Notes under the pieces: model-generated
The model's input: only the letters and a program-made list of their open reading frames with translations
Database searches by the model: none
Told to the model about the DNA's origin: nothing
Position numbers and translations under genes: made by a program
Assembly: GCA_029215795.1 (NCBI GenBank)
Contig: JARDYH010000007.1
Span: 76,891,763 to 76,955,762 of the forward strand
Direction of reading: 5' to 3'
Source: Anniella stebbinsi
Lineage: Eukaryota; Chordata; Lepidosauria; Squamata; Anniellidae
DNA length: 64,000 bases
In this document: positions 38,011-49,660 of the stretch, in pieces
Position numbering within the stretch: position 1 is the first letter of the stretch
Layout: every line of letters begins with the position of its first letter

Positions 38011-38118
38011 ATGCAGGTGTAGAGCCAGCAATGCCTGAAACTGTTTGGAAGCCATGATGCCGTTTGTGGTTTGGCACGCTGCTTTCGACATAACTGGCAT
38101 TGCTTGGGAGATGTTCTC

Positions 38119-38146
38119 TGTGTGTGTGTGTGTGTGTGTGTGCGTG
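38119..38146. repeat. (GT)n microsatellite
   Basis: 12-13 GT units. Confidence 0.9.
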
Positions 38147-38389
38147 CATGAGATGATCCTGCTTGTTTCTTTATTCATATTACTCATCTATTGCTCAATA
38201 TAACAACATCTCTTAGCAGTTTCCATAATGCAATATAAAAATAATAAAGAATTTTTAAAAAAATCTCCAGCGGAAACAATAAACAGTCAAACAGAACAGC
38301 TCAGACTCCATTGCAAAGCCAGGGAAAGTCTATGTAAACAAATACATTTTCAAAAGGTCTACGGAGGCCTTTCTCTCGGTCCCGCCACC

Positions 38390-38510
38390 ATCAGAGTCGT
38401 GTTTGGTGGGGATGCAAAAAAGGGCCTTCTCGGTAGCTGCTCCCAGGCTTTGCAAATCCCTGCTGAGGGAGGCTAGGCTAGCTCCCCTTCTTTTGTCTTT
38501 GTTAGAGCAG
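38390..38510 (+). mobile_element. L2 ORF2 C-terminal fragment (+)
   Basis: One + frame reads AFSVAAPRLCKSLLREARLA, the conserved end of L2-like ORF2. Confidence 0.7.
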
Positions 38511-38511
38511 T

Positions 38512-38690
38512 ATGACAAAGGAACCAATTACCTGGGGAGGTCGTGGGCTCTCCCACACTAGAGGCATTCAAGAGGCAGCTGGACAACCATCTGTCAGGGA
38601 TGCTTTAAGGTGGATTCCTGCATTGAGCAGGGGGGCTGGACTCAATGGCCTTAGGCCCCTTCCAACTCTATTATGCTATGATTCTATAAA
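38512..38690 (+). mobile_element. CR1 3' end (+)
   Basis: It runs from 'acctggggaggtcgtgggct' to the terminal 'atgctatgattctataa'. The ATTCTATG-type octamer tail is diagnostic of CR1. Confidence 0.9.
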
Positions 38691-38749
38691 ATCGGACGAA
38701 GAACATGTGTTGTGATAAAATGGGGACCGTCTAAAATCGAAGAGCAGCA

Positions 38750-38960
38750 TTAATCAGTAAAAGCTCGACAGAGCAGTATGGCTTTTTCTAGTTGTGTAAA
38801 GGCTAATAATGGGGGAGCCAACTTAACTTCCCTGGGAAGAGAGTTCAACAACTTGGGTGCTGCTACACTGAAGGCCCTGTCTCGGGACTGCACCAACCTC
38901 ACTGCTCTAGGAGGTGGGATACATAACAGCTGTGGAACTCCACACACACACAGAGACACC
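38750..38960 (-). mobile_element. L2 ORF2 C-terminal fragment (-)
   Basis: The minus strand reads RAFSVAAPKLLNSLPREVKL, then a stop after a short tail. Confidence 0.8.
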
Positions 38961-39849
38961 AGTTCACCTTATGCTAAGCTTGTTAATTTTGAAGATGGTG
39001 CTTGATTAGATAAGAACTTTGGTCTGATCCAACAGTGCTGTTCTTCTTAGATCTCCAGGAGTCAGACAATATATGTGTACTGTACGGTTGAGAAAGACTA
39101 GGCTTTCTTGAATTAAGGAAGCTTCACATGAACATCCGAGCAGTGTCGGCAAAAAATAACTCCATTGCCAAGGTACTCTCTGTCCATGCCTGAGAGTGTT
39201 CGCCGGAGCTATTTTCACATTCATGCTTCCCATTCTTCAAACATCTGTCGCCATTGCCACCACCAACCACACCCAGAAATTATGGGCTTTACTCCACTCC
39301 TGTGGCAATAGGGCCCGGAGGCTGACAGCACTTACATCTACATCTTTCCTGTGTTGTCAAAGTTCTTGGATAAGCATGCAGGTAGATTCGTCATCTCTGC
39401 CTAGTTTTAGTCACCCCTGATGCTCTGCCCATCACTCTGGGTTGGGTTTTTTTCCCCCAAGGTCTTTATTCATCCTAGAACCCTTCCTTGGCTGACCTCA
39501 CTAGGCCCAAGAATCTGTACCTTTAAGAGGAGATTGCAACAGCCCACATTCTGTTCCTGCTTCAAACTTTCTTGAAACTTGTCAATATGCCCTATTTGCC
39601 CTGTGGGCTGCGCAGAGGTGCTGCATTGTTATTACAATGCAGTTGCCAACGTGCAGCCATCATGGGGCATTTCCCCAAAGCTGCACATTAAAAAAATTGC
39701 AGACTTACCATGATGTTTCCATTTGTTGCGAGGTCACCACCATCCTTCTTCCGTGTGTCAGTCATGAACTCACTTCAGGTTCACACAGGGAGGGATTGGT
39801 CACTGGAAGCATAGGTAGGTGGGACAAAGGGCAGGGGTGGACTCATGGC
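38961..39849. other. No feature recognised
   Basis: No motif-bearing frame and no clear repeat. Confidence 0.4.
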
Positions 39850-40169
39850 TAGGGTGACCAGATAAAATCCAGGTCAGGGCTCCTGTAACTTTAACAGTTG
39901 TAGAGAAAAGGGAATTTCAGCCAGTGTCATTTGTATGAAATTAGTTCCTGGTGAAATCCCCTCTTCATCACAACAGTTAAAGTTGCAGGGACCCTGCCTT
40001 CTTTTGTATATGGTCACTCTAGTATAGTGCATACAACTTTAACTGTTGTGATGAAGAGGGGATTTCACCAGGAACTAATTGCATACAAATGACTCTGGCT
40101 GAAATTCCCTTTTCTCTACAACTGTTAAAGTTACATGAGCCCTGACCTGGATTTTATCTGGTCACCCTA
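39850..40169. mobile_element. Family A palindromic MITE, full length, perfect 8-bp duplication
   Basis: 320 bp between direct copies of CTCATGGC (39842-39849 and 40170-40177). The ends are TAGGGTGACC and GGTCACCCTA, and the halves fold on each other over most of the length. Confidence 0.93.
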
Positions 40170-40204
40170 CTCATGGCCACCAGAAAGCCCACACTCCTTT
40201 CCTG

Positions 40205-40435
40205 CCCTAACCCCACAGCTGCGATACCGTGAGGTTTTACCAGGAAAGTCCTCTGGGTCTTCTCATCCTGTTAGAGACCTTGCAATGTAGATTTCAAGTC
40301 TCCTGCTGCTCTCCCTTCTAAGTTTCCCCGCTCCCCCAAACTATATTGGACTTGAACCAGATAGCCCGTCAAATACAGAACTCCTTCAAAAAAAGAGGAC
40401 TGTCCTCTGTAAAGGAGGGCATATGGCCACCCCAT
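40205..40435 (-). repeat. Family E repeat, inverted
   Basis: 'ggactgtcctctgtaaagga' and 'ctattggacttgaacca' on this strand, plus 'agggagagcagca'-like text on the other, mirror 12100-12290. Confidence 0.45.
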
Positions 40436-40650
40436 CTGTTTTTGTTCCCCTTTCTATGGGGATGGTCTTTGTGGTAGTTGAATCCACAAATTGATAACAT
40501 TGCAAGAAGGTCCCCCTCCCTTCACAATGAAGGTCTGGGTTCATCAAAAGGCAAATTTGGTGAAAAGTGTGGAAGCCCATCCAGGGCTGGTTCTACCCAT
40601 GCAGGAGAAGGAGGTGGTAGATCTTTGAGATGGTAGAGCAGACTATACTA

Positions 40651-40743
40651 ACCTTTCCCAACCTGGTCCACTGCCATGCGGGCTAGGAATAATGGGAAAA
40701 TGTCATCCAACACATCTGGAGGGTGCCACTTTGGGGAAGGCTG
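40651..40743. mobile_element. Family H palindromic repeat, degraded
   Basis: 'cctttcccaacctggtccac' at the left and 'acatctggagggtgccactt' at the right. Confidence 0.5.
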
Positions 40744-40826
40744 GAGTATACCTCTTCAGAGCACAGCTAGGAGCACATTTTTGAATGCTCACCACCAAAG
40801 CATTCAAATGGCTTACAGACAAAGAG

Positions 40827-41210
40827 ATCATAGGATCATAGAATAGTAGAGTTGGAATCATAGAATAGTAGTATAAGGCCACCGAGTCCAACACCCTGCC
40901 GAATGCAGGGATCCACCTCAACACATACCTGAAAGATGGTTGTCCAGCTGCATCTGGAAGGCCTCTAGTGTGGGAGAGCCCACAACCTCCCTAGGTCATT
41001 GGTTCCATTGTTCATACTGCTCTAACAGTCAGGAAGGTTTTCCTGATGTCCAGCCGGAATCTGGTTTCCTGTAACTTGAGCCCATTATTCCGTGTCCTGC
41101 ACTCAGGGATGATTGAGAAGAGATCCTGGCCCTCCTCTGTGTGACAACCTTTCAAGTACTTGAAGAGTGCTATCATGTCTCCCCTCCTCTTCTCCAGGCT
41201 AAACATGCCC
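40827..41210 (-). mobile_element. CR1 3' region, antisense
   Basis: It opens with two copies of 'catagaatagtag' (the CR1 tail on -). It continues through 'ggtcattggttccattgttc' and 'gtcctgcactcagggatgat' to 'ctaaacatgccca'. Confidence 0.9.
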
Positions 41211-41475
41211 AGTGCTTTAAAAGGAGGTTGGATAAATTCCTGGAGGAGAAGGCTATCAAGAGCTACTAGTCCTGATGGCCATGTGCTACCTCCAATATCT
41301 GAGGCAGTAAGCCTATATACACCAGTTGCTGGGGAACATGGGTGGGAGGGTGCTGATGCACCATGTCCTGCTTGTGGGTTCCTGGTCGACAGCTGATTAA
41401 CCCCTGTGTGAACAGAGTGCTGGACTAGATGGACCCTTGGTCTGATAGAGCATGGCTCTTCTTATATTCTTATCT
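41211..41475 (+). mobile_element. CR1-like 3' end (+)
   Basis: 'aggaggttggataaattcct' to 'catggctcttcttatattct'. It abuts the preceding antisense CR1, so the pair forms a tail-out head-to-head junction at 41210. Confidence 0.85.
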
Positions 41476-42686
41476 CCCCGTTAACTTCCAATCCAGACAG
41501 CAGCTGCTTTGCATAAACTAACACATTGGAGAAAAGATCAATGCGCCGAAGCATCATGTGTAGCTTGTCTTCTTATCTAAGAGCTCTTAGAGAGCTTCTG
41601 AGTAAACCAGCCTCGGATACAACAGAATATAATTTGAAAATGATTGCCCTGGGGGATCCTAGACCTCCAGAGGACTACTCTTAGTTCCACAGAAGCTTAA
41701 GCTTTCTCCTCCTCCTTCCTTTGCAGTCCAGAGTAATGCCTCGATGAAGTCTGCTTCCCTTTTCAGAGAGGTTACGTGCAACATCACAGCTGGGGTTTCT
41801 AAGTATAGGCCTGTCCCTTGCAGAGTGTAACCTATAACCCAGCATCTCTACCAGACTCTGACAGCTATTCTTACCTGCACGGTGCTGCTATTACTGCAGT
41901 GGTCTTGGCAATGAAAAGCAAAATATTTTCTGGATGGCAGGAATGGTGCTGCACACACTGTGCTAAATTCTGCAGCTCATACTGTGTTGGGAGAGAAGGC
42001 CATGGTCTACGCTGTCCTTTTAAATTAGCCAGAGCACCGGGATGGACCGCACATAAATTTGAAAAATCAGAAGATCTGTATCTACAGGACATCACCACAG
42101 AAGCATGTCTTTCGGGGAGCCATTCTAATGGTTTCTCCTATGAAACAACCATGTGTCTTCTTCACTGAGCCATGCTAGTAAACAATGAGTCACTGTAATG
42201 GCTTTGGGGCAGGGATCATCATTTCCTAATTCTGCATAAGTGCAAAACACACTTCAACAGGAATTGCTTCTTGATTGATTGATATGCATTCATTTAAAAA
42301 GAAATTTAAAAATAGGCCAACCTCTCAGGCTGTATCTGTTTCCTTTGCTTTCCCCTCAGCCATGAGCTATGGTGAACTGAAGCAGTTAAGGAGTGGTTTT
42401 AAAAGCATGTTTGTGGCAGAACTGAAATAACCTCATGATGCTCTCATGCATGTATGGTTCTTGCTTGTTTTGTTTTTTTCTTTTCATTCTTTTGTAAACC
42501 ACTTCAGGATTTTTTTTTCAAATGAGAAACAGTGTATATAAATATTGCAAATAAATAAATCAATGCATTTATAACCTGCTTTTAAAAATATTTTCCCACA
42601 AAGCAGCTTTCAAATAACAAATAAAACAAGACGTTCAAGATTAAGGATTTCAGTTTAATCCATTCGCTCCTCCCCTGGGTTTTACA
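41476..42686. other. No gene seen
   Basis: The 116-codon frame at 41818-42168 shows no known domain and no splice context. Near 42480-42560 there is a LINE-tail-like end ('taaaccacttcaggatt ... aataaataaat'). Confidence 0.35.

Positions 42687-42770
<84 letters not shown>
42687..42770. repeat. (TC)n microsatellite
   Basis: A polypyrimidine tract of 84 bases with a few TTT interruptions. Confidence 0.95.
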
Positions 42771-42774
<4 letters not shown>

Positions 42775-42860
42775 TGTTCAGACAACACGCTATGGTTAGG
42801 TCACTCACCCTTTTTCAGCAAATGGTTAGTGAGCATCTTTCAACTGTGGTTATGGCGCTG
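42771..42860. mobile_element. Family B MITE fragment
   Basis: 'cctgttcagacaacacgct' begins right after the TC tract, and 'cagcaaatggttagtgagca' follows. Confidence 0.65.
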
Positions 42861-43077
42861 TCCTTGGAACTTGCAATTGGATCCTTCCTAATTATGGGCT
42901 AGAGGATCTCTGATGCTGATCTTGTGGCTAGATATGATCATTTGCTAGATGACACTTAAGAAATAATTAAGATAAATAATTAACAAATAATCCTAAAATA
43001 CATAGAGTACGTCACCAGTCTTATTCGTCCTCAAAAGTGTTGGAATAACCAAACAGGGAATAAGGATTTACTGAGGG

Positions 43078-43370
43078 CTAAGGATGTGCAAACCAGCCAA
43101 AGCTCTCCAAATTCCACCTCGGCGCATGTTCTGCCACAAGTTCAAATCAGAGTGCAAGCTATTTTTTTTCTTTTTGCATGAAAATCCATGTATATTTTTG
43201 TACCTATTTTTCCAAACGTACTCACCAATTGTGCACACATTTGAAATGTACATGGTCTTCTCCCTTGGATTAAAGCGTATTTGTGTGCATTTTTAATTTT
43301 ATGGATGATGTCGAACACTTTTTAGAGGAGTCTTTGAATCATATTGCAAGCCTAGAAATGTACAGATTTT
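43078..43370. mobile_element. Family M-like element
   Basis: 'ctaaggatgtgcaaacc' at the left and T-rich 'catttgaaatgtacatgg' text resemble the elements at 14820 and 56195. The boundaries are unclear. Confidence 0.4.
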
Positions 43371-43596
43371 GATGGCAGATTGAATCCAAGTCCATGTTGA
43401 TTCCAAAAGGTGAAAAATGGGTAAAATCCTGATAAAAAATGAACTGTAACAAATTTCTCATAAATCCCTACAGAGGGCTGAGCTAGGATTTGAACTCCAA
43501 ACTTCCAGTTTTAAGTCTCTGCTAGACCACATACTGGCTGTCGCAGGACCATTAGTTCCTCTTTATCAATAGAGATTACTGAATCACCATACTGGT

Positions 43597-43771
43597 CCTG
43601 TTCAGACAACACGCTAAGCCATGGTTAGGCAGCTAACCCTTTTGCAGCAAATGGTTAGTGAATGTGGTTATGTAGCCACCATGGTTAGGAATGGTTCACA
43701 TGACACGCTAAGCCATAATGTTTAGCTCAAAATGCTTAACAAACCCTGGCTTAGCACATCACCTGAACAGG
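43597..43771. mobile_element. Family B palindromic MITE, intact (175 bp)
   Basis: The ends are CCTGTTCAGACAACACGCTA and its partner ending CCTGAACAGG. 'gttaggaatggttcaca' is in the middle. Confidence 0.8.
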
Positions 43772-44194
43772 GTCACTGTCACGTACAGGAGAGGGTTCTA
43801 TGTTTCTAGTTCATACACACACAGAGATTACACAGATGTTGGTTGTGTTCCAGCTGTCTCAGGATTGTTCCTACATGACCAATGTGTTTCTCCCCTAGCC
43901 CCCAGGTTGGTTCATAAGCATGATTCTCTACGAAAGTTTGAATGATGTTTCTACACACCGAAGATAATCACCAGTGTCATTTACATGATCTCTCCTAATT
44001 TATGCTCAAGGTATTGACTCAGTTTATTGAACATTCCAGTTCACCTCTTGACTGCTTAGACTTCAAGGGTCAGTATCCCAGGATTACATTTGGCTCACAC
44101 ATGGAAATAGATACCATTTCCTGAATTTAGGGCAGGCTGTAAGACAAGTTCCTAACAAGCAGGTTAATTCTTTTTAAATTATATTTTAATCCCA
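43772..44194. other. No feature recognised
   Basis: No motif or repeat identified. Confidence 0.4.
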
Positions 44195-44500
44195 GTTTTT
44201 CTAGTCCAGCATTCTGTTCACATAGTAGCCAACCACATGCCTCTGGGAAACCCACAAACAGGACAAGAGGGCAACAGCACCATCCCACTCATGGGAGCAA
44301 TTGGTATACAGAGGCATGCTGTCTCTGACTTTGGAGGCAACACATAGCCATCATGAGTAGTAGCCTCTGATACCCTTCTCCTCCATGAATTTGTTTAATC
44401 CCCTTTTAAATCCATCAAAATTGGTGGCCATCACTACACCTTGTCGTAGCAAATTCCATAGCTTAACTATGCACTCTGTGGAGAAGTAGTTCCTTTAATC
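44195..44500 (-). mobile_element. CR1-like 3' region, antisense
   Basis: 'tctagtccagcattctgttc', 'ccccttttaaatccatcaaa' and 'gtggagaagtagttccttta' are the reverse complement of the CR1 3' region also seen at 57180-57490. Confidence 0.85.
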
Positions 44501-45039
44501 TGTCATGGGGCTCCCACCATTCAGCATATCAACCATTTAAGCTTTAATAGTTTGACGTCATTCTAATTATAATGGCTTAGCATAACCTGGACAGTTCCTG
44601 TCACCAGACCTCCAAAAGGCCTTCTGTAGAGTTGGGGACTGTCGACACCACTGGTCTTCAACTGGACCGGAAACCCACCTCAGACTCCCAACCTGCAACA
44701 TGGGACCCACTTTCACAATTTCACAATTGCCCAACAGGTGGCAACAGCTTTGCCATGACCCATCTAGACTGATCTCCAAAAGTGGGTCGTGACCCACCAG
44801 TTGAAGACCACTAGGCTACACCATCGGCTTGGGGGTGGGAGTAGAACTCCATGTAGATACTGCTGGAAAAGGTGAAGAAAAGGGCAATTAAAATGATCAA
44901 GGGGAAGGAGCATTTCCCCTACAAAGACAGGTGGCAACAAAGGGGGATTTCAGTTTAGAAAAAAATGTGACTTTGGATGCAATCTATGCACTCTTCCCTG
45001 GGTATGAGTCCCATTGAATTCAAGGGAGCTTGCTTCTGG
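44501..45039. other. No gene seen
   Basis: A short inverted theme ('ccactggtcttcaactgg', 'ccagttgaagaccactagg', 44649-44816) suggests a further palindromic element of about 170 bp. Nothing else is clear. Confidence 0.4.
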
Positions 45040-45200
45040 AACGAATGACCTAGAGAGGTCGTGGGCTCTCCTACACTAGAGGCCTTCAAGATGCAGCTGG
45101 ACAGCCATCTGTCAGATAGGCTTTAAGGTGGATTCCTGCATTGAGTAGGGGGTTGGACTTATAGGCCCTTTCCAACTCTACTATTCTATGATTCTATGAA
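45040..45200 (+). mobile_element. CR1 3' end (+)
   Basis: 'gacctagagaggtcgtgggc' to 'ctattctatgattctatgaa', ending in the ATTCTATG octamers. Confidence 0.92.
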
Positions 45201-45280
45201 TAGATATATGTATAGGCGCACTAATGCCTGAGCATAAGAACATAAGAACAGTTATGCAGCATTCGAACAAGGGCTTATCT

Positions 45281-45720
45281 ACTAGAGTGTCATCAGACGA
45301 GCGTTTTATCGCATCCTCATTACTGGCCACTCACGTTTTATTGCGGTTCCTTTTGACGACAACGTCCACCTCCCTCCTGTCTCCCGCTCCTTCTGGTCTA
45401 CTTTCCGTGACAAAATAAGACCCCAGTAAATCTGATTGGTGGGGTGGAAGCGAAACGTGCTGCCATTTCCTGCTGTGTCCAGGAAAAACGGCGCAATCAA
45501 AACGCCCCCTGAATGGGCCGCGTGGTGATTGTTCACGTCCTCTTTCTTCCCCGTGTGAAGAAAGACTTTTGTGAACCGCCCAGAGAGCTTCGGCTGTTGG
45601 GCAGTATAGAAATGCAATAAATAAATAAATAAATAAATAAGAGGAAGTATCGTGTGACAGAAGCTAGGGGGAAAGCAACGGTAGGGAAACACGATCCCCC
45701 CATCTGATGACGCTCCTAGT
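45281..45720. mobile_element. Family G element with an L2 tail inserted
   Basis: The ends 'actagagtgtcatcaga' and 'tctgatgacgctcctagt' are inverted. An L2 3' end ('tgaaccgcccagagagcttc', then AAAT units) sits at about 45564-45642. The second G copy (32325) has no such insertion. Confidence 0.65.
45564..45642 (+). mobile_element. L2 3' tail (+)
   Basis: 'gggcagtatagaaatgcaat' followed by about six AAAT units. Confidence 0.8.
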
Positions 45721-47378
45721 TTAGATCCTGTTCCCACAGCGGCCAACCAGATGCCTACGTGAAGTCCATAAGCAGGACATGATGGCAATATTTATTTCTT
45801 TTAGTAATGCTTATATGCTTCATACGGTAAAATCTCTAAGCAGTTTACCTACAAAATTTAAAAAGCACAGTTTAGATGCATATATAACTTTCAACGTTCG
45901 ATGACGTTCGATCAAGAGAACAGTAAAAAGAAATTGTAAAATGAAGGATAATCATGATAATGTTAAACCAGACTAAGCTTGCAGAAATAAGTTTCAGGAG
46001 GGGTTTAAGACACACCATATTTTATGCCTTGTGAACTGAGTAAAGAAGGATATTCCAGTATCCTCCTTTGGATGTCTATTCAGAATTAAAAACCGGTGAG
46101 TTCAATGGGACTTACTCCCTGCAGGTAGGATTGCAGCCCAAATCCCATTGAATTCCAGGGGACTTTGAATTCAAGTCTGACAAGATCCAGAGGGCTGCAG
46201 ATTCCTGCTTCCACAGAAGTTTGAAATGCAGGATTCAGCTTTCGAAACTTGTCATGGCACAAATGCAACCACAAATCGCTTGTTTGTTAATTGCTGCTGA
46301 TCAAACGTCAACAATTAAAGGGACAGCCTGTTCAAACATCAATAACCATACTACATCTGTTCTGGAGATACACACTCATGAGTCAAAGCAGGAAATGAAA
46401 AATGGTTCTGCCTCACAGAAACTTCCAACGAGGGACACACAAGGGACCTCGATTTTCCTTCAGAGGTGAAGAACCTGCATTTCCGGTTTCCCTGGTGCAG
46501 AGATCTTTCTACAAGTACAAAGAATTACTTTCCAATTTTCTTCTTCCATCATCACCACCGTCCCTTCCTTTGGAAAGTTATTCCAACGATGGTTCGCTTT
46601 TGGGTGCACGCAATGTAGGGTCTCTATCACGCCCTAAGATGAGCTCTGTCATGTGAAAATGCCCTTTGGCAAGGCTGCAAGAGAAATAATGATGTGATGA
46701 AGAGGTGGAGGGTGGACCCATCAGCAGGCTGGTCCGTTCAACACCTAACTTGGGTTTCTTGTAGAAGCTGAGATCAGAAGACAAACATCTGTGGCTTTGA
46801 GTCATGCCAGTGGCTCTGGAGCTGTGATGCATCAGACAGGGAGTCCATCAAGACCGTCCTACTCATCTGGCATTTAAATGTTAACTTCTGCACTAGTTAC
46901 TCACTTGCTCTCCTCCAGGTAACACTGTAAAGGCATCTTTCATCCAGTGCTTCTCCAAGAATTGCAGGTGAGTGAGAGGTTATACTGATACACTATGAGG
47001 ATAAAACAATAGACCCACTTTACTGGAAATAATCCCTGTTGACCTTGATCTGAGACGTACAACTGAGTAGATATCTGTAGGATTGCACTGTTTTGTCTAG
47101 AACTTGTTCTGTGGGCAAGAGCCGGTGCTATTAATCATTTTCATTTTGTTTTGTTAATGTTATGATTGTTTAAAATTGCATGTGTTTGCGTGTGTATACT
47201 CCCTGGCATTGAATGACATATGATGGGACACTTCTGTCAGCTATCTTGAACACAGGTCTGTTCTTGAAATGGTGTACTAAAATTGGTTTTAGCAATTTAA
47301 ACTGTTTTCAGTGTTGTATGTTAAATAATTTATTTGGACTATGTTTTATTACAATGTTGTATTTTGTGATGTTGTGTA
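45721..47378. other. Gene-poor stretch
   Basis: 45725-45790 holds an antisense CR1 scrap ('agcggccaaccagatgccta'). The rest has no supported gene or repeat. Confidence 0.4.
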
Positions 47379-47380
47379 GT

Positions 47381-47431
<51 letters not shown>

Positions 47432-47477
47432 TTGTTGTGAACCGCCCGGAGAGCCTTGGTAGTATAGAAATGAAATT

Positions 47478-47513
<36 letters not shown>

Positions 47514-47519
47514 GTGGTG

Positions 47520-47558
<39 letters not shown>
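47379..47558. repeat. Twin compound microsatellites around an L2 tail
   Basis: (GT)n(GA)n at 47379-47432, an L2 tail ('gaaccgcccggagagccttg'), (ATG)n at 47477-47515, then a second (GT)n(GA)n at 47518-47558. Confidence 0.9.
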
Positions 47559-47559
47559 G

Positions 47560-47694
47560 TCTTCCCCAATTTGGCACCCTCTACCACATGATGGACTTTA
47601 ACTTCCATCAGTCCCGTCAGCAGGGCCAATGGTTCTGGGATTCTGGGTGTTGTAGTCCAGAACATCTGGAGGACATCACATTGAAGAAGGCTGA
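47560..47694. mobile_element. Family H palindromic repeat
   Basis: 'cttccccaatttggcaccct' and 'gttgtagtccagaacatctg', followed by 'aagaaggctga', frame the element. Confidence 0.7.
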
Positions 47695-48699
47695 TAGAGA
47701 GAGAGAGGGAGGGGAAGGGTTAGCTGTCTTGGGAATCCATTGGATGAAAAGCAAAATAAAAAATTGCTTAAATAAATAAACATTTGTATCCGTCACCACT
47801 GCTGCTACCATCACCATGGGCTAGCTGCAAATGGTCCCATCACCTCCAACCCTTCATGTTATTTCTCAAATAACCTTGCCCATGAAACCACAGGAGAGAT
47901 TCTTTCTTAGTCCATAATGAGGCTGCTCTTTAGGATGAGGGAAGGAAGGATGGGAAGGATGCAATGCATGTTTAGACCGGGGAGGGGGGTAGCCTTCAAC
48001 AACTTTCTGCATTCCCATGCTAGCTGGGAAATGCTGGGATTTGTAGGACTTTTTTCTGTCCAAACAAGCATAGGTTCATGCCCAAAGTTGTTGGGGGTTC
48101 CCCCCCCAAAAAAGTATTTAATAAATAATAAAAGAAGAAGAAAATGCCTTGGCCACCAGTGCAAAAACGCAGCGGGTGAATTTCAGAGTGCTTCCCCTTC
48201 GAAAACGAGATAAATGACCCCAAACGTGCAGTTTGCAAATTGGGCTTGCAATGTTTGGAGGCCATTTCAGAACAGTCCTACTCCCCTCCAGCCCATAATA
48301 CTGTAGCTGAGACCTGCCACAAGATACGTCCCAATGTCATTTTGAAAGAGGCACTCCATTTCCCTGCGTTGCCAGCAGCTTTTTTTTAAAAGTATTATTC
48401 CTATGGTGAAATATACTAGATGTTTTCTCTGTTGCACAAGGGATTAAATTTATGGTCGCCACTGGCAACTGTACTTGTGTTTCTCTAGATAAGAAGTCAT
48501 CTGATTCCTAGGGTTACAGCTGAACCATTTGGATAACTTTATGGAAATATTGTCGGATTTTTGTTATTTCTAAAGTACTTAATGGTGCTGTTCTCATTTT
48601 TGGTGGCTTTGATTGTTCCAATACAGAAGGATTTTTAGGATTTTGGCTTATTTCCAACAGAGGTGAATTTCTGTTGGCTACTCAGAGCCATATATATAG
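47695..48699. other. No gene seen; family I piece
   Basis: 48005-48090 holds 'gggatttgtaggactttttt' and 'caagcataggttcatgc', the right half of family I. Confidence 0.4.
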
Positions 48700-48915
48700 C
48701 CACATTTTTTCCTCCAAGGAACCCAAGGCAATGTACATAATCCTCCTCCTCCTCTCCATTTTATCCTCACAGCAACAACCCTGCCAGGTAGGTTAGGCTG
48801 AGAGTCTGTGACTGGCCCAAAGCCACCCAGTGGGTTTCCATGGCTGAGTGGGGACTAAAACCTAAATGACCCGACTCCCAGTCCAGCACTCTAGCCATTA
48901 CACCACACTGGCTTT
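48700..48915 (-). mobile_element. tRNA-derived SINE, antisense
   Basis: On the minus strand the head is 'agtgtggtgtaatggctaga' (box A) and 'taggttttagtccccact' (degenerate box B). The body 'tttgggccagtcacagact' follows, and the LINE-like tail ends near 48700. Confidence 0.85.
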
Positions 48916-49311
48916 CTATAGACTATGGACTATGTAAAAGCATATAGTCCATAGTCTAAGCATACTTGGAAGTTTTAGGAGACCCTAAAGTCTTGGGTTA
49001 CCTAGGATGGCCCTCAGAAAGCACTGGCCCTGGGAGTGTAGTTGTTACCATTTCTGAATGGCAGAACTCTGGAAACAGGCATTAATTCAACCATTGAGAC
49101 TTTCCCAATCATACCATCTCCATGCCCAAGAAAAGCTTCAGCTGTTTAATTTCTACCTACTGCACAGCTGATAAGCACACAACAGCCCTGCCAGAGGGGA
49201 AAATGTGATGATCATACTGGGACAGGGAGGGAATGTCTCTACGCTGCCATGGTACATCAGCCCTGTTGATTTGAACCTGGATCTTCCCAGTCCAACCTTG
49301 TAGCTCAAGAG
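48916..49311. other. No gene seen
   Basis: A short hairpin ('atagactatggactatg' and 'catatagtccatagtctaa', 48917-48960) flanks the SINE. No other feature. Confidence 0.4.
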
Positions 49312-49660
49312 TAGGCAAGCTGGTGCCCCCCAGGTGTTTTTGGACTACAACTCCTAGAATCCCTGACCATTGGCCATGTTGGCTGGGGCTGATGGAAGTT
49401 GTATTCCAAAACATCTGGAAGGCATTGGGTTGCCTACCCCTGCTCTAGCCGTTCCACCAGACTGCTTAAGCCCTTTCCCTACCTGTCCTTTTCTCACCCA
49501 TTGTTGCAATCCATAATTATGTCCCAACCTAAGGAATGCTATATTTCAACCTTCCCAACCTGGCATCCTCCAGATGTGTTTAACTATACCACCCATCCTC
49601 CCCAGACAGTTGACCCTGATGGCTGGGGATGATGGGTGTTGCAGTCCAAAACGAATTGTT
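49312..49660. mobile_element. Two family H palindromic repeats
   Basis: The first (49312-49440) has arms 'caggtgtttttggactacaa' and 'tgtattccaaaacatctgga'. The second (49548-49660) is more decayed ('catcctccagatgtg', 'gttgcagtccaaaacg'). Confidence 0.7.

Noticed and set aside
48790..48915. A possible tRNA gene on the minus strand (box A and B present)
   Set aside because: No cloverleaf closes, and the text continues into a SINE body shared with 20575-20800.
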